Counted from the stretch's first letter, positions 1 through 12,437 are shown. The stretch is DNA of 63,995 nt from Acanthamoeba sp. SK_2022b (GCA_027943245.1 JANDJZ010000262.1:1-63995); one strand, 5' to 3'. The notes: generated by a model not told the origin, from the sequence alone. Translations and numbers: made by a program.

Positions 1-1312
1 GACGACGACGATCTGCCGATGCCGCCGCTCACGGCGCCCAAGGTCGAGAGCATCCCGCTGCCGCCGCCCTTTGTGCGCTTCGACGACGCCGTGCCCTTTG
101 ACGAGCGCGCGCCGCTGCTGATCCGCCGGACGGCGCCGCTCGTGGCGCCCGAGGCCAAGCTCGCCATGGCAAGCGCCGGCGCCGAGCTCCCCGACGACAA
201 CGACGACGACGAGGACCGCAATGTCGACATATTTGACGGCGACGACGACGACCAGGAGAGGGTCGACGAGGGCGTGGGCCTGATCGAGGAGGGGGGCTAC
301 CTGCTCGACGCCTTCCTGAGCGGAACGTGCGTCGACGAAGACTCGAATGCCGATTCGGTCAAGCTGCAGGCCGTCTTCGTTCGGTCGCAAGGCGGTGACG
401 ACGATGACGATGACGACAAGAAATTGTCGACAACAAAGGAAGGCGGCGACAAGGAGGAGTCGATGGACGTCGAGTCTACGACTACGGGCGGCGGCGCCGA
501 TAAGGAGGCGAAGATGAAGGAGGAGGAGGCGAAGATGGAGGAGGAGAAGGAACCGAGGATCGTCTGGCGATACTCGTTCTTCGTGTGGGACGACAAGAGG
601 AGGGAGGACACGAAAGCGTTCGACACGCGAGAGGAGGCCATCGCCGAGTTCAAGCGGCGGTTCGCCCGATTCACCGGCCACGCGTGGGACGACCGCGCCA
701 ACCTGAACCGCCGCGGCGGCGGCGACGACCCCGCTGTCGAGCAACGCTCGGAGGGGGAGCCCGCGGTGGCTTCGGGGAATGCCGGGAATGCAGATGCAGC
801 GCAGGCCGGCGTGGCGGAGACCACCACCGATGGACAGCAGCAGGACACCGGCGCAGCCATGGCCGTCGACGGCGCGGCCGAGACCGAACAAGGAAAAGAG
901 GAAAATGAAAAGAAAGAGGAAAAGGAAGAGGAAAAAGAAGAGGAAAAGGAAGAGGGCGGGTACCTCTACCTGCCGACCAACCACAAGGCCGTGCTGCGGC
1001 ACCGGCGCTATGGCAAGCTCTACGACGACGAGGCCGAGGAAGAAGAGGACGACGATGAAGCTGACGACGACGAAGATGACGAAGAACGAGGTACATACCA
1101 CGTGCTCCTGCACTCTCATGCACACGCACGCATGCAACAGCATGACGAACGAATGAACCGGCAAAGCAGGAAAGAAGAAGAAGGAGGAGCCGTCGGCCGA
1201 GCAGCGCCTGTACGACATGCTGGCCTTCATCTCCCACAAGAAGCGCCTCTGGTCCTTCTGCAACCGGTTCCGTCATCTCCCCTCAACCAACGCGCGCGTC
1301 CACCACCTCACG

Positions 1313-1385
<73 letters not shown>

Positions 1386-3619
1386 GGTGGGTCTGTTCGA
1401 GATCACGGACATGGGACAGCTCACCTCCACGCAGATCAAGAACGCCTACCGCATCCTCAACGTCATATCCGGTACGACCTTCGTTGACGTCTTCTTCTTC
1501 TTCTTCTTCTTCTTCGCCTCATCTTTTCGATGCATCGTGCGCGCAATGAATCGTGTTGTCCGGTCGTGAAGGGATACTGGCGTACAAGAAGGAGATGAAA
1601 GCGAGGAAGCGTCCGGTGCCGGAGAAGGTGTCGCAGGCCATCGCGGAGCTGTCCAACCAGTTCCACCGGGTGCTGCCCTTCAACTTCTACGCCAACAACC
1701 TCTCCCTGTCAATTCACAAGCGTAGGATCCTCGCCGAAAAGCTCAACCTCCTCCAGGTTCCCCTCTCTGCTCTGGTCGTGCGTGTTTCTTTTTTGCTTTT
1801 TTTTAAAAATATCATATTTATGGAAAAAAAGGAGAAATATGATCGATATATAAATAGCGATTTATGATATTTTTTTAAAATAATAATATTTTATTTGTTC
1901 AGTCGCTACAAGAGATCGGGATCGGCATGGAGGTCCTGCACGAGGTGGCGCTGCCGCACAAGCGACGCCTGATGGGCGACGACTACGAAGAGCTGCCCAC
2001 GCAGGAGGCCCTCTCGCTGCCGGACGACGACGACGCAGCGGGGGACGACCAAGGCGGCCAGCAGTCCTCCTCCTCCTCGTCGTCGTCATCGTACGCGTGG
2101 CCGCAAGCGGAGAAGGAGAGGCTGGAGGACGCGGCGGGCGAGATCAACGAGGACCACCCGCTCGACAAGTCCAGCAGCGGCAGCTCCGCGCAGGCCATGG
2201 CGCGCATGCAACTCCTCTGCGCTGCTCTGCGCGCCAAGCTCACCCCTGTCGACAAATCCTCCGGTACCTACTTTTATATTATATTATATTTTCTTTTATT
2301 TTATAATTAATTTAATTATTTAAATTCGAGAGTGCACATGTCTGAATATTCGAGTGTCTTGGCAGATGAGTGGACGATGATCACGCGGGTGATGGAGACG
2401 ACGGGGTACAGCCTGTCCGACGCCTTCGAAGTGGAGCGCGAGGGCGAGAAGGAGCGATTCCAACCCTTTGCCGCGCTCCCCTATCGCTCGCTTCTGTACG
2501 CCTCCCGTCTCCCTACCCTCCATCCGCTTTGCATTTTGTTTTTTTGTTTTTTTTTAATATATTTTTATATTATTTATTTTCATCATGTGTACACACACAT
2601 AGTTTATTATCTCATGTGGTCATGCTCCTTTTGCTCCTTTGTCGTGGTGAAGGTGCCACGGGACGGGCGTGTACAACATCCTCGGGATCCTGCGCAAGGG
2701 CATGTGCATCGCGCCCAAGGAGGCCAACGGCTCCGGCACCAACTTTGGCAAGGGCCGTAAGTGCTCCCTCCCCCCTCCCCCCTCCCCCCTCCCACCCATC
2801 ACCACACGCGCCGCGACGACACACGTGCTCCACCACGCGACGAGCTCACCCGCTTTCGCGACCACCAGTGTACTTTGCCGACCACCCCGACAAGAGCGCG
2901 AGCTACATGGAGACCGACAACGGCAAGGTGCCTCGCTCCCCCGCCCGACCGGTCGTGGGGCTGCGCTGCGGGTAGTTGTTGTCGACTCTAACGGTGTGGA
3001 GGGCCTCACTCGGCGCGCAGGGCTGTTTCCTTCTCTGCGAGGTGGCGCTGGGCGAGCCGCTCGTTCGCAGAACGACGGGCTTCCGCCAGCCCTTGCCGCC
3101 CGTACTTTGACCACCTCCCCCCCTGCTCACTCACTCACTCACTCGCGCCCACAACCCCTCGCGCGTTCTCTTGTCGCTCTCTCTCGCTTGTATTGACGCG
3201 CGAGTGGTTGACGTGCCATCCGCTCAGGGCCGACACCACTGTTGGGGCATGGGCAACACCGTCACGCATCCCGAAGCCGTGCTCTACACGTGCGTGTGGC
3301 CTCATCGTCATCGTCATCGATGCTTTGCGTGTGTTGTGTTGTGTTGTTACGACGCGTGAGCTCACATGATGTGCGATCGCGTGCAGAGACGACGGGCTGC
3401 GCGTGCCCATGGGGGCCGGCGAACGGCACGCGAGCAGGAAGATGGGCTTCAACGAATTCGTCGTCTACAACGAGGGACAGGTACACCTACGCCACGGCAA
3501 GCCCACGCGCAGCATCTTACACGCAAACGTTCTCACACCGCGGCTCTCTCTTGTTGTTGTTGTGGACATTCCCAAAGGTGCGGATCAGGTATCTGCTGAT
3601 CCTCAACGATGGACAATGA
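1..3619 (+). CDS. PARP-family poly(ADP-ribose) polymerase, 5' partial, multi-exon
   Basis: Transfers ADP-ribose from NAD+ to proteins, probably in DNA damage signalling in the nucleus. In order: a WGR-like domain interrupted by acidic low-complexity insertions (about 290-690), a helical PARP regulatory domain (about 1170-1755 and 1903-2260, with FEITDMGQLTSTQIKNAYRI and ILAEKLNLLQ), then the catalytic domain. The H-Y-E triad is visible: His in LLCHGTGVYN (exon from 2652), Tyr in DKSASYMETD (about 2900), Glu in GFNEFVVYN (about 3450). The last exon ends IRYLLILNDGQ, stop at 3617-3619. Introns lie near 1091-1168, 1272-1384, 1472-1567, 1756-1902, 2264-2365, 2496-2651, 2758-2868, 2927-3019, 3102-3226, 3289-3386 and 3481-3577. 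The frame is open to the window edge, so the ATG at 19 may not be the true start. Architecture fits PARP1/2/3 type; a zinc-finger N-terminus could lie outside. Confidence 0.92.
1315..1383. repeat. (TG)n microsatellite in a PARP intron
   Basis: About 34 uninterrupted TG units lie directly upstream of the acceptor at 1383-1384. The repeat therefore replaces the usual pyrimidine tract of this intron. Confidence 0.95.
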
Positions 3620-3864
3620 ACAACTACAACAAGGACTGTTTTCATTCATGGCATCCATTCCTTGTGTGCACTGCGAAAGAAAAGATCTTCGTGCATGACC
3701 AGACTCCAGGCCGTTTCCCCAAACGTTGACCCAATTGGATGCAGTTTTCGAGGGCTTCGTTGGGAGCTTCCACGACACAAAAACGAGAATCGTTGCGTTC
3801 TCTCTGTTTCTTTGTGCCTTCGAATCACAACCCCCTCTCTTCGCCCAGCCTGACAACGACGATG

Positions 3865-4323
3865 ATGCCGCACCTCACAGCAGCCTCTCTTGGGTGCGCC
3901 CTTCTCGCAGCATGTATGCTCGCGCAGGTGGCCACGGCGGACGTGACCTGCGCCATCCCGCCCTCCCTTGCCGACAAACACTGCCAATCGCCCGACCTGC
4001 CGCTCCTCTCCACCTACATTCGCGACGACACGTTCATCGCCCTCTCCGCCATTCTCTCCACCGCCGTCGTCACCATCGTGCTCTTTGCTCTGATACCAGC
4101 GCAAGGTCGAGCCCCGCTTGTGGCCGACACCAGGCAGGTCCTTGTGAGCTTTGTGAGCGTGCCCTTCCAGGCCTTTGTGGCTGCCTGCCAGACCATCTGG
4201 GCAGCAGTGAGGATCGACAAGGTGATGAGCTTCGCGATACTCGCCATCATCCTGCGCTACGTGCTGCCGCTTATTCCCAACCCTCAACAAGACCCTCGAG
4301 AAGAAGTTGTCGCTCAAATGTGA
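3865..4323 (+). CDS. Small secretory-pathway membrane protein of unknown function
   Basis: Not recognised. One exon of about 152 codons from the second of two adjacent ATGs (3862, 3865). It begins with a signal-peptide-like stretch (LGCALLAACMLAQVATA), then a short lumenal part with two Cys, then three hydrophobic stretches: FIALSAILSTAVVTIVLFAL, VSFVSVPFQAFVAACQTIWA and SFAILAIILRYVLPLIP. The same frame is open upstream to 3739, but the leader argues for the internal start. The last 54 bases, from 4270, are also present at 14541 because the left breakpoint of the tandem duplication cuts this gene. The duplicated tail is not a gene. Confidence 0.6.
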   Translation: MPHLTAASLGCALLAACMLAQVATADVTCAIPPSLADKHCQSPDLPLLSTYIRDDTFIALSAILSTAVVTIVLFALIPAQGRAPLVADTRQVLVSFVSVPFQAFVAACQTIWAAVRIDKVMSFAILAIILRYVLPLIPNPQQDPREEVVAQM

Positions 4324-4722
4324 TGCGCATGTCACACCACCAAGGGTCACCTGGTTATTGTACGCGTGTACACGCGTTTTTGAATGAATTACCCTTGGTG
4401 CTCGTGGGAGGAGGAGAGGAAGCCATGTCCCCCCATGGTGCAACATTTCGTTCTTCTTCACCTTCATTCGGTGCCCGTAAGCGAGGCTTGCACGTTGGAG
4501 CCTCACAAGTCAACGAACGAGGCGCCTCTCGTTTCTGCCACAGTGGCTTGTTTCGGTGGTTGGTCAGCCTTCGTGCGGGCGGGCGGGCGGACCCGCAGCC
4601 TGCGAGTCTTCGAGGCGTCTCCGCTTTGCCTCTGGCGGCTGGTCTGCTTCGCTGTCCCTGTTTGCTTTGTGTCAGTTGCCAACGCGAACGCAAACGCAAA
4701 TGCAAACGCAAGCGGGTAATCC
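4324..4722. other. Convergent intergenic region
   Basis: No gene is seen between the two convergent stop codons. It holds a short array of AACGCA-type hexamers (about 4681-4710) and GC-rich sequence. The segment is duplicated at about 14595-14909. Confidence 0.5.
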
Positions 4723-7305
4723 CTACCCGGTGGTTGTTGCCACATGTGCTGGCGTGGGTGCTGTGGCTGAGGTGACCGTCGCTGGCGTTGACGCTGGCGA
4801 GGGCGTCGAGGTGTTGGGAGAGGCCAACGTGGAGGGAAGAGGAAGGGAGGGCGAGAGGGCGAAGTAGTTCACGCCGCCCAACGATGAGGTGGCGGCGGCT
4901 GTTGGCGCGGCGACAGCGCCGCCAGCAAAAGGAACGGTCGTGGCAGGCGCCGTGGCCCTGGCGCCGCTGGGGAGAGGGACGACCGGAAGGCGTGGGTGGG
5001 CCGGCCCAGCGGCAGGCCACGGGGGCAAGCGACCCGTGTGGCTCATGGCCGGCACGGGCGCCGCCAAGCGGGACGCCTGGGCCTTGGGCACACCGGCGGC
5101 GGCGGCAGCCATGGGAGCGCCAGCACGGCCCACGGGAGGCACAGGGTGATAGGCAAACGGTAGCCGCCCAATAGGAAGAGGAGACAACGATGACGGACAC
5201 GGGGATGACGTGGCAGTGGCAGTGGAGGGCTGGGGCTGCTGCGGGGGCGGGGGCGTGGGGTCGGGCGGGGGCGCGGGGGCCATGCTGGCGGGCAGCATGG
5301 CGAGCAGTTGGGCGAGCGTGGCGAGCCGGGCGGCGCGTTCGTGCTTGTGCCTGGCGTAGTTGCTCTCCACCTTGGTGCACTCGAGGCTGTACGGGCTCCC
5401 CGACCTCACCGTTCGACACGTGACCTTCAACTTGTTCCTGCCCGTCACCACCGCACGCGCGCCCTCAGCACGCGCATACGAGGTGGTGGTGGTGGTGGTG
5501 GTGGTGGTGGTGGTGGTGGTGGTGGTGGTGGTGGTGGTGGTGGTGGTGGTTTGGATTACCCCCTGACTGCCTGCTCGATGTGGTTGCGACGACTGGTGAC
5601 GACCTTGAAGGTCTGGGTGACGGCCTTGGGGTTGGCGAGGAAGGCGGCCAGCTGCCTGCAGTCCTGGCAGCAGCGCGTCAGGTAGACGGGCACGTTGATG
5701 GTCCAATCGTCGGCCGACGTGGGGTGGCCCTCCCTCGGCTGCTGGTAGTGCGACACGCACGCGCGCCACAGCATCACGAACCACCTGCACACAAACCAGT
5801 TTTTGTATGTTTTGTTTTGTTTAATTTTTTGAATTTCTATATAAAAAGTTGTTTGTTTTTTTAATATAAGAATACAAAAAAGGAAGGAGGGCAGTACTCG
5901 GGCTTGGTGGCCAGGACCTGTACGCCCTGCCACAGCGCCTTGATGGCTGCCCCGGCCAATCATGAGTGAGGAGGTGGTCAATCGCTGCTCCGTTGGGCGG
6001 GGTGGGGGCGGAGGTGGTACCGGGCAGGACCTGCGCGGGGATGGGGTACTTGTCCGGTTGGGCCAACACCGTCTGGGCCGCCCTCTGCGCCAGGTCCTGG
6101 CCGCCCGGCAGGCCGTGGAGCAACTGACGCGGGATGACACGACACGACATGACATGACTGTCAAGCGAAAGGGCAGGAAAGAAGGACAGCTGCGTATCGG
6201 AAACAACAATACCAGGAAGAGAGGGTCCAGAGGGCTTGTCATCCACTGGGTGTGCCCGCCGTAGCCTTCTCGCGCCATGCGTTCCACCAAGGAGGTTGCC
6301 AGCTTCATGACCAGTATCGACCGCTGCCCTAGATCTGTGTGGGCCCAAATTCAATTATAGATGTTGATGCAAAATAAATACAAAAATAAATACAAAAATT
6401 GTACAAGCATTACGCACCGGAGTCCCTGGTGGCTGGCGCAGTGGATATCCGTTGTAGCATAAGCACAGAGTCCTTCATTTCCTTGATTTGGAGAGAAAGA
6501 GGTGATGTGCGCACGTTATTAAGAGAGAGGGAGAGAGAGAGAGAGGAAAGCTTTTGTGATAATAAGGAAGTGCCATGGGTTGAGAGGGGCAGGATAAGCG
6601 CACCAGCGCCTGCAAGGATTTCTCGAAGCACACGGTGATCGTGGCGCCGAACCTGTCCCATCCAAACTGGTCGCAAACCGACACCAGCCGGGGCACGTCC
6701 TGTACTCGATGCGTCAGAAATGAGCCAAGACACACGACGCGCGGCCAACCAAACGTGCGCGCAGGACCTCGAGTTTGGGGGTCAGTTGGATCTGCAAGAA
6801 TTGCTGGATGAGATCGAGGTCGCCCAGCACCGCCAAGCTGTCGAGCAACAGCGTTGTGTTCGGTAGGTCGTTGAGCCTGCGCCCTGCAAACCCGCGAACA
6901 AAACGGAGAGCGCATTACGGGAAAAACACTTGGCAGTTGTGGACCATCACATGGGGGGGGGGAGCGAGGCGCACAGTCGTGTTGGGAAGGCTTCTCCAAT
7001 CGGCGCACGACGGCGTTTGCCAGTTCCTGGCACTCGGGCAACGAGTACGTCGTCTCCTTATGCAAGCAATTGTTCCACAATACCTATTTTGTGTTTTCAT
7101 AAAATAATAATAAAATAGAAGAAGTTAAGTAATAATAAATATTATATTTATGTTTTGTTAAAGGGGACCAACCTGAGCGGCGTTTCTGAGACCTGAGTCA
7201 CAGAGTATGTCCCATCGGCAGGACGACGGCCAGATCACCAGCGCCGCTCGCCTGGGCCAGAACGCAACCAATTCTCATGTGCGCGGCGTGCGCTACGATA
7301 GTTCA

Positions 7306-7374
<69 letters not shown>

Positions 7375-8383
7375 CTACGCTACCTGTACCACCGTTCGGC
7401 GCTCGCTCCTTCGTTGCCTGCACAAAGGGAGGTCATCAGTGACTCCGGCGGCAAGCCCGATGCGCGCGCGTGGAGAGCGTGCGCTGGAGTACCGGTCGCC
7501 TCTTCGACTTCCGTATCGTCCCAAACAATGCCTTCCAGCTCATCTTCGCCCTGCAGGAGCTCCGAGTCCGGGCTCAGCTCGACTACTCCCCAATCTCTGC
7601 GACGCGCACACGTGTCAGCCCCGCTCCTCGCCCACACGTAGGGCGCCCAGCGGTACCTGGGCGTTCCGTCGAGGCTGCGCCATCCGCTGAGTGTAACCGT
7701 GCGGTCGGGATCCTCGATGTTGGTGTCGTACTCGTCCTCCACACCGCCCGTTTCGATCACCTCCAGCGTTGCGAAATGCAGATCAAACTTGGCCTGTTGA
7801 TAAAACGTCGCGCCATGTCGTGTCAATCGATAAAAAGGATTAAAAAAAATGAATGACATAAATTGATTTTTAATTAAAATTTTGATAAGAGGATAATTGT
7901 GGGAAAATTAAAATAAAATCTACGAGTAGGCGGTGTGTACTTGAATCGAGGGCACGTTGTAGCGGGACAGCATGTCGCGCACTTCCTCGGGCAGCGTTTG
8001 CTGCTTCCAATCGATCTGGTGCTTCCACACCGCCAATCGGCACAGATCGCGCAGCAGGGGCATCTCCTGAGCTCGCACAGAGACAAACGCAATTTGAGCT
8101 TGCAAGTCACCCACCGCGGACCTCCACAACAGCAAGAGGCACAGGCTTCGCGAACCTGAGTGCGCTCGTAATCGCGCACGGCCTGCAGCAGCATGATCAC
8201 CATTGCCCTTTGGCACCGATACGAATCAGCCAACGGTCGATAGAGGCAACCTGGAGTGAGTGGCAGGTACCGATCGGGGTTCTTGAGGTGCTGCAGCGAG
8301 AGACCGGCGTGCGAGTACTTGTGCTCCAACATCAGCACGCGCTTCCTCTTGTCGCGCCTATCGGCCCATGCCCGCAGCATCTG

Positions 8384-8437
<54 letters not shown>

Positions 8438-9636
8438 GTGTGTGCACGCGGCTTCGCGAAAAGAATGAGCGCGCACCTGTTGAAGCAGGGACTGGATGTG
8501 GCTCTGGTCAAAGGGCACGGGCGGGATGCCAGAGCCCAGGAACAGCACGTTGTAGACCAAGCACAGCCGATGCCCGCTCGTGACTTGCCGTCAAGCGTGC
8601 AAACACGAGACAAAACATACAAGCAAAGTTGAATGAGGCAGCCGTGCTGCTATACGAGAGAGAGAGAGAGAGAGAGAGAGCAGCTGGTATGGCCCAGGGA
8701 AGCGGTACTGGGCAGGATCTCGTGCTCGCAGTCGGCGTAGAAGGCCAGAAAGTGAAAGCTGTAGGGGCTCGCCGCGGCGTAGTCGAACTTCCTCTCCTTC
8801 CCCGCGTGACGCACCACCAGCTGTGCACAAAGTGTGTGAGTGTGCCATGTATGTTAGAGTCGAGGCGAGTGGCGGCCTGGCCCACCTGACCGCCCGAGTA
8901 GTCGGAGGGCAGCACGATGACCAGCGTGGCGAACATGCCATGCGCCTTCTCCGTGTCCCTGTGCGGCTTGAAGAAGCTCCCTTTGCACGACACGCGCGTC
9001 GTCACATCAAAGTGCAAACAGAAACGAATTCGAAGAACCAAGCAGCACACACAGAGTGCGCGTACCTTTCTCGTACAGCAGCAGCTTGTAGAGCTGAGCC
9101 CCGACGGCAGGAGTGGCCGACAGGCCCAGGCCGTCCTTGACCAGCGGCAGCACGTCGCGGGAAAGCCATGCGTCCCACTCGGCCTGGTTCTGCAGCTCGA
9201 ACGACGAGGGCTCGAGCTGGAGCGTGTTGCGCACGGTGCGGTCGTACACGGTGGCCTCTCGTCGCCCGAACGGCGCCTGGTCGCAGCGGGCCGCGAGCCG
9301 TTGGGCCTCGAGCTCGCCCAGCGGCAGGCCCAACCTGGTGCGCACCATGGCCCGAGTAATCTCCACTCCAGCATCTTCTCCCTTTAGGTCGTTTGGAGTC
9401 TGCTGAGGAGGTGGTTTGTCTGGCTGGTGGTGGGATGTGGGCAGACTAACGACAAGGCCGGGCAGAGGGCAGCGCGTCAGGCGGCCACCCGCACAGAAGC
9501 TGCCGAGCTGCGTGACGCCAGACAGCACTCGCCACATCTCACGGATGCTGGCCAGTTTCATATCGGGCGAGTGTGGCACGCTCTCAGAACCATCTCCATT
9601 ATCGCTGCTGTCATCTACAAGGTCGATCACCTCCAT
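4723..9636 (-). CDS. 2-oxoglutarate/Fe(II) oxygenase-domain protein, copy 1
   Basis: Predicted prolyl-4-hydroxylase-like dioxygenase; substrate unknown. Starts at 9636 (MEVIDLVDDSS). Exon 1 runs to 9066. Exon 2 (8980-8886) has KGSFFKPHRDTEKAHGMF, giving the HxD iron ligands. Exon 3 (about 8822-8706) has HFLAFYADCEHEILP, giving the distal His. Exon 4 (about 8597-8480) has SGHRLCLVYNVLFLGSG, with the 2OG-binding Arg. Later exons encode helical segments (for example LEHKYSHAGLSLQHL and RDYERTQ), and the last one a Pro/Ala-rich tail ending HVATTTG at 4723. Introns carry (TG)n at 7309-7372 and 8386-8434 and a (TGG)n tract at 5483-5550. The catalytic part is well supported; the exact joining of the many downstream exons is not. 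The paralogue is at 14910-19663. Confidence 0.82.
5483..5550. repeat. (TGG)n tract in an intron
   Basis: About 22 uninterrupted TGG units in an intron of oxygenase copy 1. In copy 2 the corresponding stretch (about 15495-15625) is a degraded mixture of GTT, GAT and GTGG units, so the two copies have diverged quickly here. Confidence 0.9.
7309..7372. repeat. (TG)n microsatellite
   Basis: About 31 TG units in an intron of oxygenase copy 1. The equivalent tract in copy 2 (17393-17412) has only about 10 units. Confidence 0.95.
8386..8446. repeat. (TG)n microsatellite, retained in both duplicates
   Basis: TG tract with one CG interruption in the intron just after the dioxygenase core. The same tract with the same interruption is at 18421-18481. 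Confidence 0.95.
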
Positions 9637-9689
9637 CTTGCCGGCTGAGGATTAGTTTGGCAAAATACTTTGTTTCATGAACTTAATTC

Positions 9690-10330
9690 TTTATTTTCCA
9701 TACAAGTAGGGGCAACAGTGGCAGCAGTGCTTTCAGCATTTTAGCTCCTCCAAGGGGAAGAGAACAGGGAAGCGCAAGGCAAAAGTGACAGTGACCATGC
9801 CAGTGACTGGGAGCCCTTGGTACATCTTCATTTTCTTTGTTTAAGGTGAGTTTTGGGCTAGACAGCTTGTCCTTCTTGGTTGAGCAGGTTCCAGACAATT
9901 TGCTAGCATCCTGGTGGTTGTTGCCACATGTGCTGGTGGGGGCTGGCCTGCTGGTTGTTACAATTGCCAAGGTGTTGGCTGTCATGGGCGTTGATGCTGG
10001 CGTGGGTTGAGGTGTTGGGAGGGACAGCCTGCCACTTGCAAACTGGCTGATGTGGTGGCAACAGCTGTTTGTGTGGTGACAGTGCTGCTAGCAAAAGGAA
10101 CTGTGGTGGCAGGCACTGTCCTGGCGCTGAAAGGAGGAAGGATGACCAATTGGGTGGCTGGGCTGTGGGGGCTCTGTGCCTTGCTTCACAATGCTTTAAC
10201 ATGTTGAATTAGAATGACTGGTGCTGCTGTGGCTGTGGGGGCGTGGGCAGGGGTGGGTGGGCGTGTTTGTGGGCAGGTCCTGTTGATGAGGGTTGGGATA
10301 ACATGCAGCAAGTAGTAGAGAACCAATGAT
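9690..10330 (-). pseudogene. Decayed, CpG-depleted copy of the oxygenase-gene 3' end
   Basis: 9911-9934 matches the last coding bases of the oxygenase gene (4733 region). 10047-10180 aligns with 4886-5030, for example the shared GCAAAAGGAAC stretch, but almost every CG in the intact gene is TG or CA here. By hand count there is one CpG in 10021-10200 against 21 in 4891-5040. Frame is lost, and no exons for the catalytic domain follow. A matching remnant at 23385-23711 shows that it belonged to the ancestral unit before the tandem duplication. Confidence 0.75.
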
Positions 10331-10708
10331 GATGAGCAGTGGTACAAGAGATAATTGTGTACATAGGTGACTGGCTGCTTCTGGGGAGATCAACAATAAT
10401 TAATATGTAAAATCATGCAGTGGTGTGTAGATTGGCACAAGTCAGTGCTCTGGCAGGTGTGATCCTCCAGCAGACAGTGAGCCCCACAGAACTTCTGTTC
10501 GCAGAATTGGCAGTCGCCCATGATCATCACCACCCGCTTGGTGCACTCCCCAAAGCAGCACTTGGTCTTCTTGCTGCTGCCAAAGATGGAGCACAAGGTG
10601 GAGCGTGGACTCCTTTTGGATGTTTTAGTTGGCCAGGGTGTGGCCATCCTCAAGTTGCTTGCCAGTGAAGATGAGGCGCTGCTGGTTGGGAGGGATGCCT
10701 TCCTTGTC

Positions 10709-10713
10709 CTGGA
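10709..10713. repeat. Target-site duplication (CTGGA), left
   Basis: CTGGA at 10709-10713 and again at 14466-14470 flanks the copia element exactly. The intact ubiquitin gene has a single CTGGA at the equivalent position (for example 28914-28918). Confidence 0.9.
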
Positions 10714-10842
10714 AGTTGGATGAGAAAGAAGATGTTTATTGAGAGTACCGTAGGGGTACATAAAAGGAATGTGCATGGAGAGGCACAAAGGAAAATGAAG
10801 GGAGAAATGCTGAAGGAGAGGAGTCGTGGCTGGACTCCTACA
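10714..10842 (-). repeat. 3' LTR of the copia element
   Basis: 129 bp. On the minus strand it runs from TGTAGGAGTCC to CTCATCCAACT. It differs from the 5' LTR at seven positions plus one indel; most differences are CG to CA or TG changes on this side. Confidence 0.93.
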
Positions 10843-10867
10843 CACCCCTGCAGTTGGGATGACAGGG

Positions 10868-11377
10868 CTAGTTACATAGGATCATATTGAGTTTGATCTT
10901 GTCACTGCGTAGCTTGATCACAGGGACAGCCTTGGTCAGAAAGTCTGTGAGATTGTCAGTTGTTGGGATGTAAATTATGTTGACAGTTCCAGACTTGACA
11001 TTGTTGTAAATGAAGCCTTCTTTGATGGAGAGATGCTTCATTTGAGCGTGGTACGTGTAGGGAGGCTTCATGATGAGCTTGATGGTCGATTGGTTGTTGC
11101 AGTAGATGGGCATCAGATCATTGAGAGGAAGATAGAGGGTGCTGTAGAGCTTGTGCATGTAAATAGCTTGATGCATGGCATCGGTCAGTGTGATGAGCTT
11201 GGCTTCAGTCAAAGAGAGCGCGATGACGGATTGAAGATGGCTGGCCCAGGTGATCAGGCCGTTGGCAAGGCAGGCAATGAGTCTGGAATAGGACTTGGCT
11301 GTACACTTGTCGGTGCCATGACTGGCGTTGGCATGCAGAAGTGGGAGAGGGATGCTTTGATGGCAGAGCGCAAGCAT
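10868..11377 (-). pseudogene. Copia RNase H domain
   Basis: Contains the copia RNase H signatures LSLTEAKLITLTDAMHQAIY, YCNNQSTIKLI, HAQMKHLSIKE and TDNLTDFLTKAVP. It is one open frame and ends shortly before the 3' LTR. Catalytic positions look partly altered (YCNNQ where active elements usually have a DNQ). Confidence 0.9.
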
Positions 11378-11585
11378 GCTGATGGGCGCACGCTGATCGC
11401 GAATGGTCTGTCAAGCAGAGCCACGCAGGTAGGCAAGGACGTGGCACACTGTGTTGAAGTGTGTGTGGTCATATCCACACAGGAAGCAAGTGAGGTACAC
11501 TGTTGTGAAGAGGATGTCTGGACGAGATGCCAGAGCAACCCAAAGTAGTGCACCAACAATACAACGGTACAGGAGCTTGATGAGC

Positions 11586-12437
11586 TCAAGGAGGATGTCG
11601 ATTCAACAATGTCAAGGTTGCAGCCAGCTGGAAGCAGGGTAGACAGCAGCTTGCATTTGGAAAGGGCAAACTCATTGGCAAGCTCAGCAATCTTGTCAGG
11701 CTGAGACAGATTGAGGTGCCGGCTTCAGGGTCATAGTGGATGGTGATGCCAAGAATTCTTGTGACATGACCAAGATCCTTTAGCTTGAAGTGTTCATGAA
11801 GCTTCTCCTTGAGGAGTTCAATGTCATTGAGGTGTCCAATGAGGACAAGGTTGTCAATGTACATGGAGAGGATGATGACATGGTTGTTTGTGTTGAGACA
11901 GAACGTGCTGTGCATCTCTTGCTTGTAGGGCTCATTGTGCTTGCTTGATTGGTGGTAGCAGTAGACACATGGGTCAGCAGGCTCAGACTCTGCCAGACAT
12001 GTACGGCAGACCGGATGCAGGATCCCTTGCTCATTGAGCCAGAGCTCAAGGCATGCATTGTAGAACTTGCCGCCACCATCAGTGCGCAGCATCTCAGGAC
12101 AGTGCATCTCAGGCATGCTGAGGATGATGTGGTGCAGCTTGTCAGTGGCGTCACTCTTGAGCTTGATAGGAGCAGTCCAGTGATAGTGCGTTGAGACATC
12201 AGTGACTGCCAGAACATAGTGGCACTTGCTGACAGATGGAATGTCCATCTTGAGGAGATTGGCAGAGATGGTCTTGCCAGGATGTTTGTTGCGCACCTCA
12301 GGAGGAACAGGTGCCTTCTGATGAGGCTCAGCAACATGTGTGGCCAAGGCAATGATGGATGAGATCCAGGTCAACAGCAAGCGCAGCTGGAGCAGGCACA
12401 GCAGGTGGTGGAGTGGACGTGGAGTCAAGAACCTCAA
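11586..12437 (-). pseudogene. Copia integrase core joined to a reverse transcriptase remnant
   Basis: The first part is the rve integrase core: LLKMDIPSVSKCHYVLAVTD with the first Asp and EMLRTDGGGKFYNA with the second. Sequence then jumps to the late RT region (ADPCVYC, MYIDNLVLIGHLNDIELLK, LKDLGHVTRILGI). The third integrase acidic residue and the RT fingers and first palm motif are absent, showing an internal deletion. The RT YxDD box reads YIDN, lacking the second catalytic Asp. Confidence 0.9.

Larger units (their letters stand above)
4270..9682. repeat. Tandem duplication, first copy of the oxygenase-gene part
   Basis: Co-linear and nearly identical to 14541-19696. The left edges align at 4270 and 14541, each starting CTTATTCCCAACCCTCAACA, and the preceding bases differ. 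The right edges fade after the start-codon region (9659 and 19686), with weak similarity to about 9682 and 19696. Exons, introns and most intronic repeats are shared. Differences include microsatellite length and a block of about 90 bp present only in the first copy near 4990-5180. Confidence 0.93.

Noticed and set aside
4355..5419. Long Arg/Pro-rich minus-strand frame
   Set aside because: Overlaps the conserved Pro/Ala tail frame in another phase; the frame retained in both duplicates is the other one.
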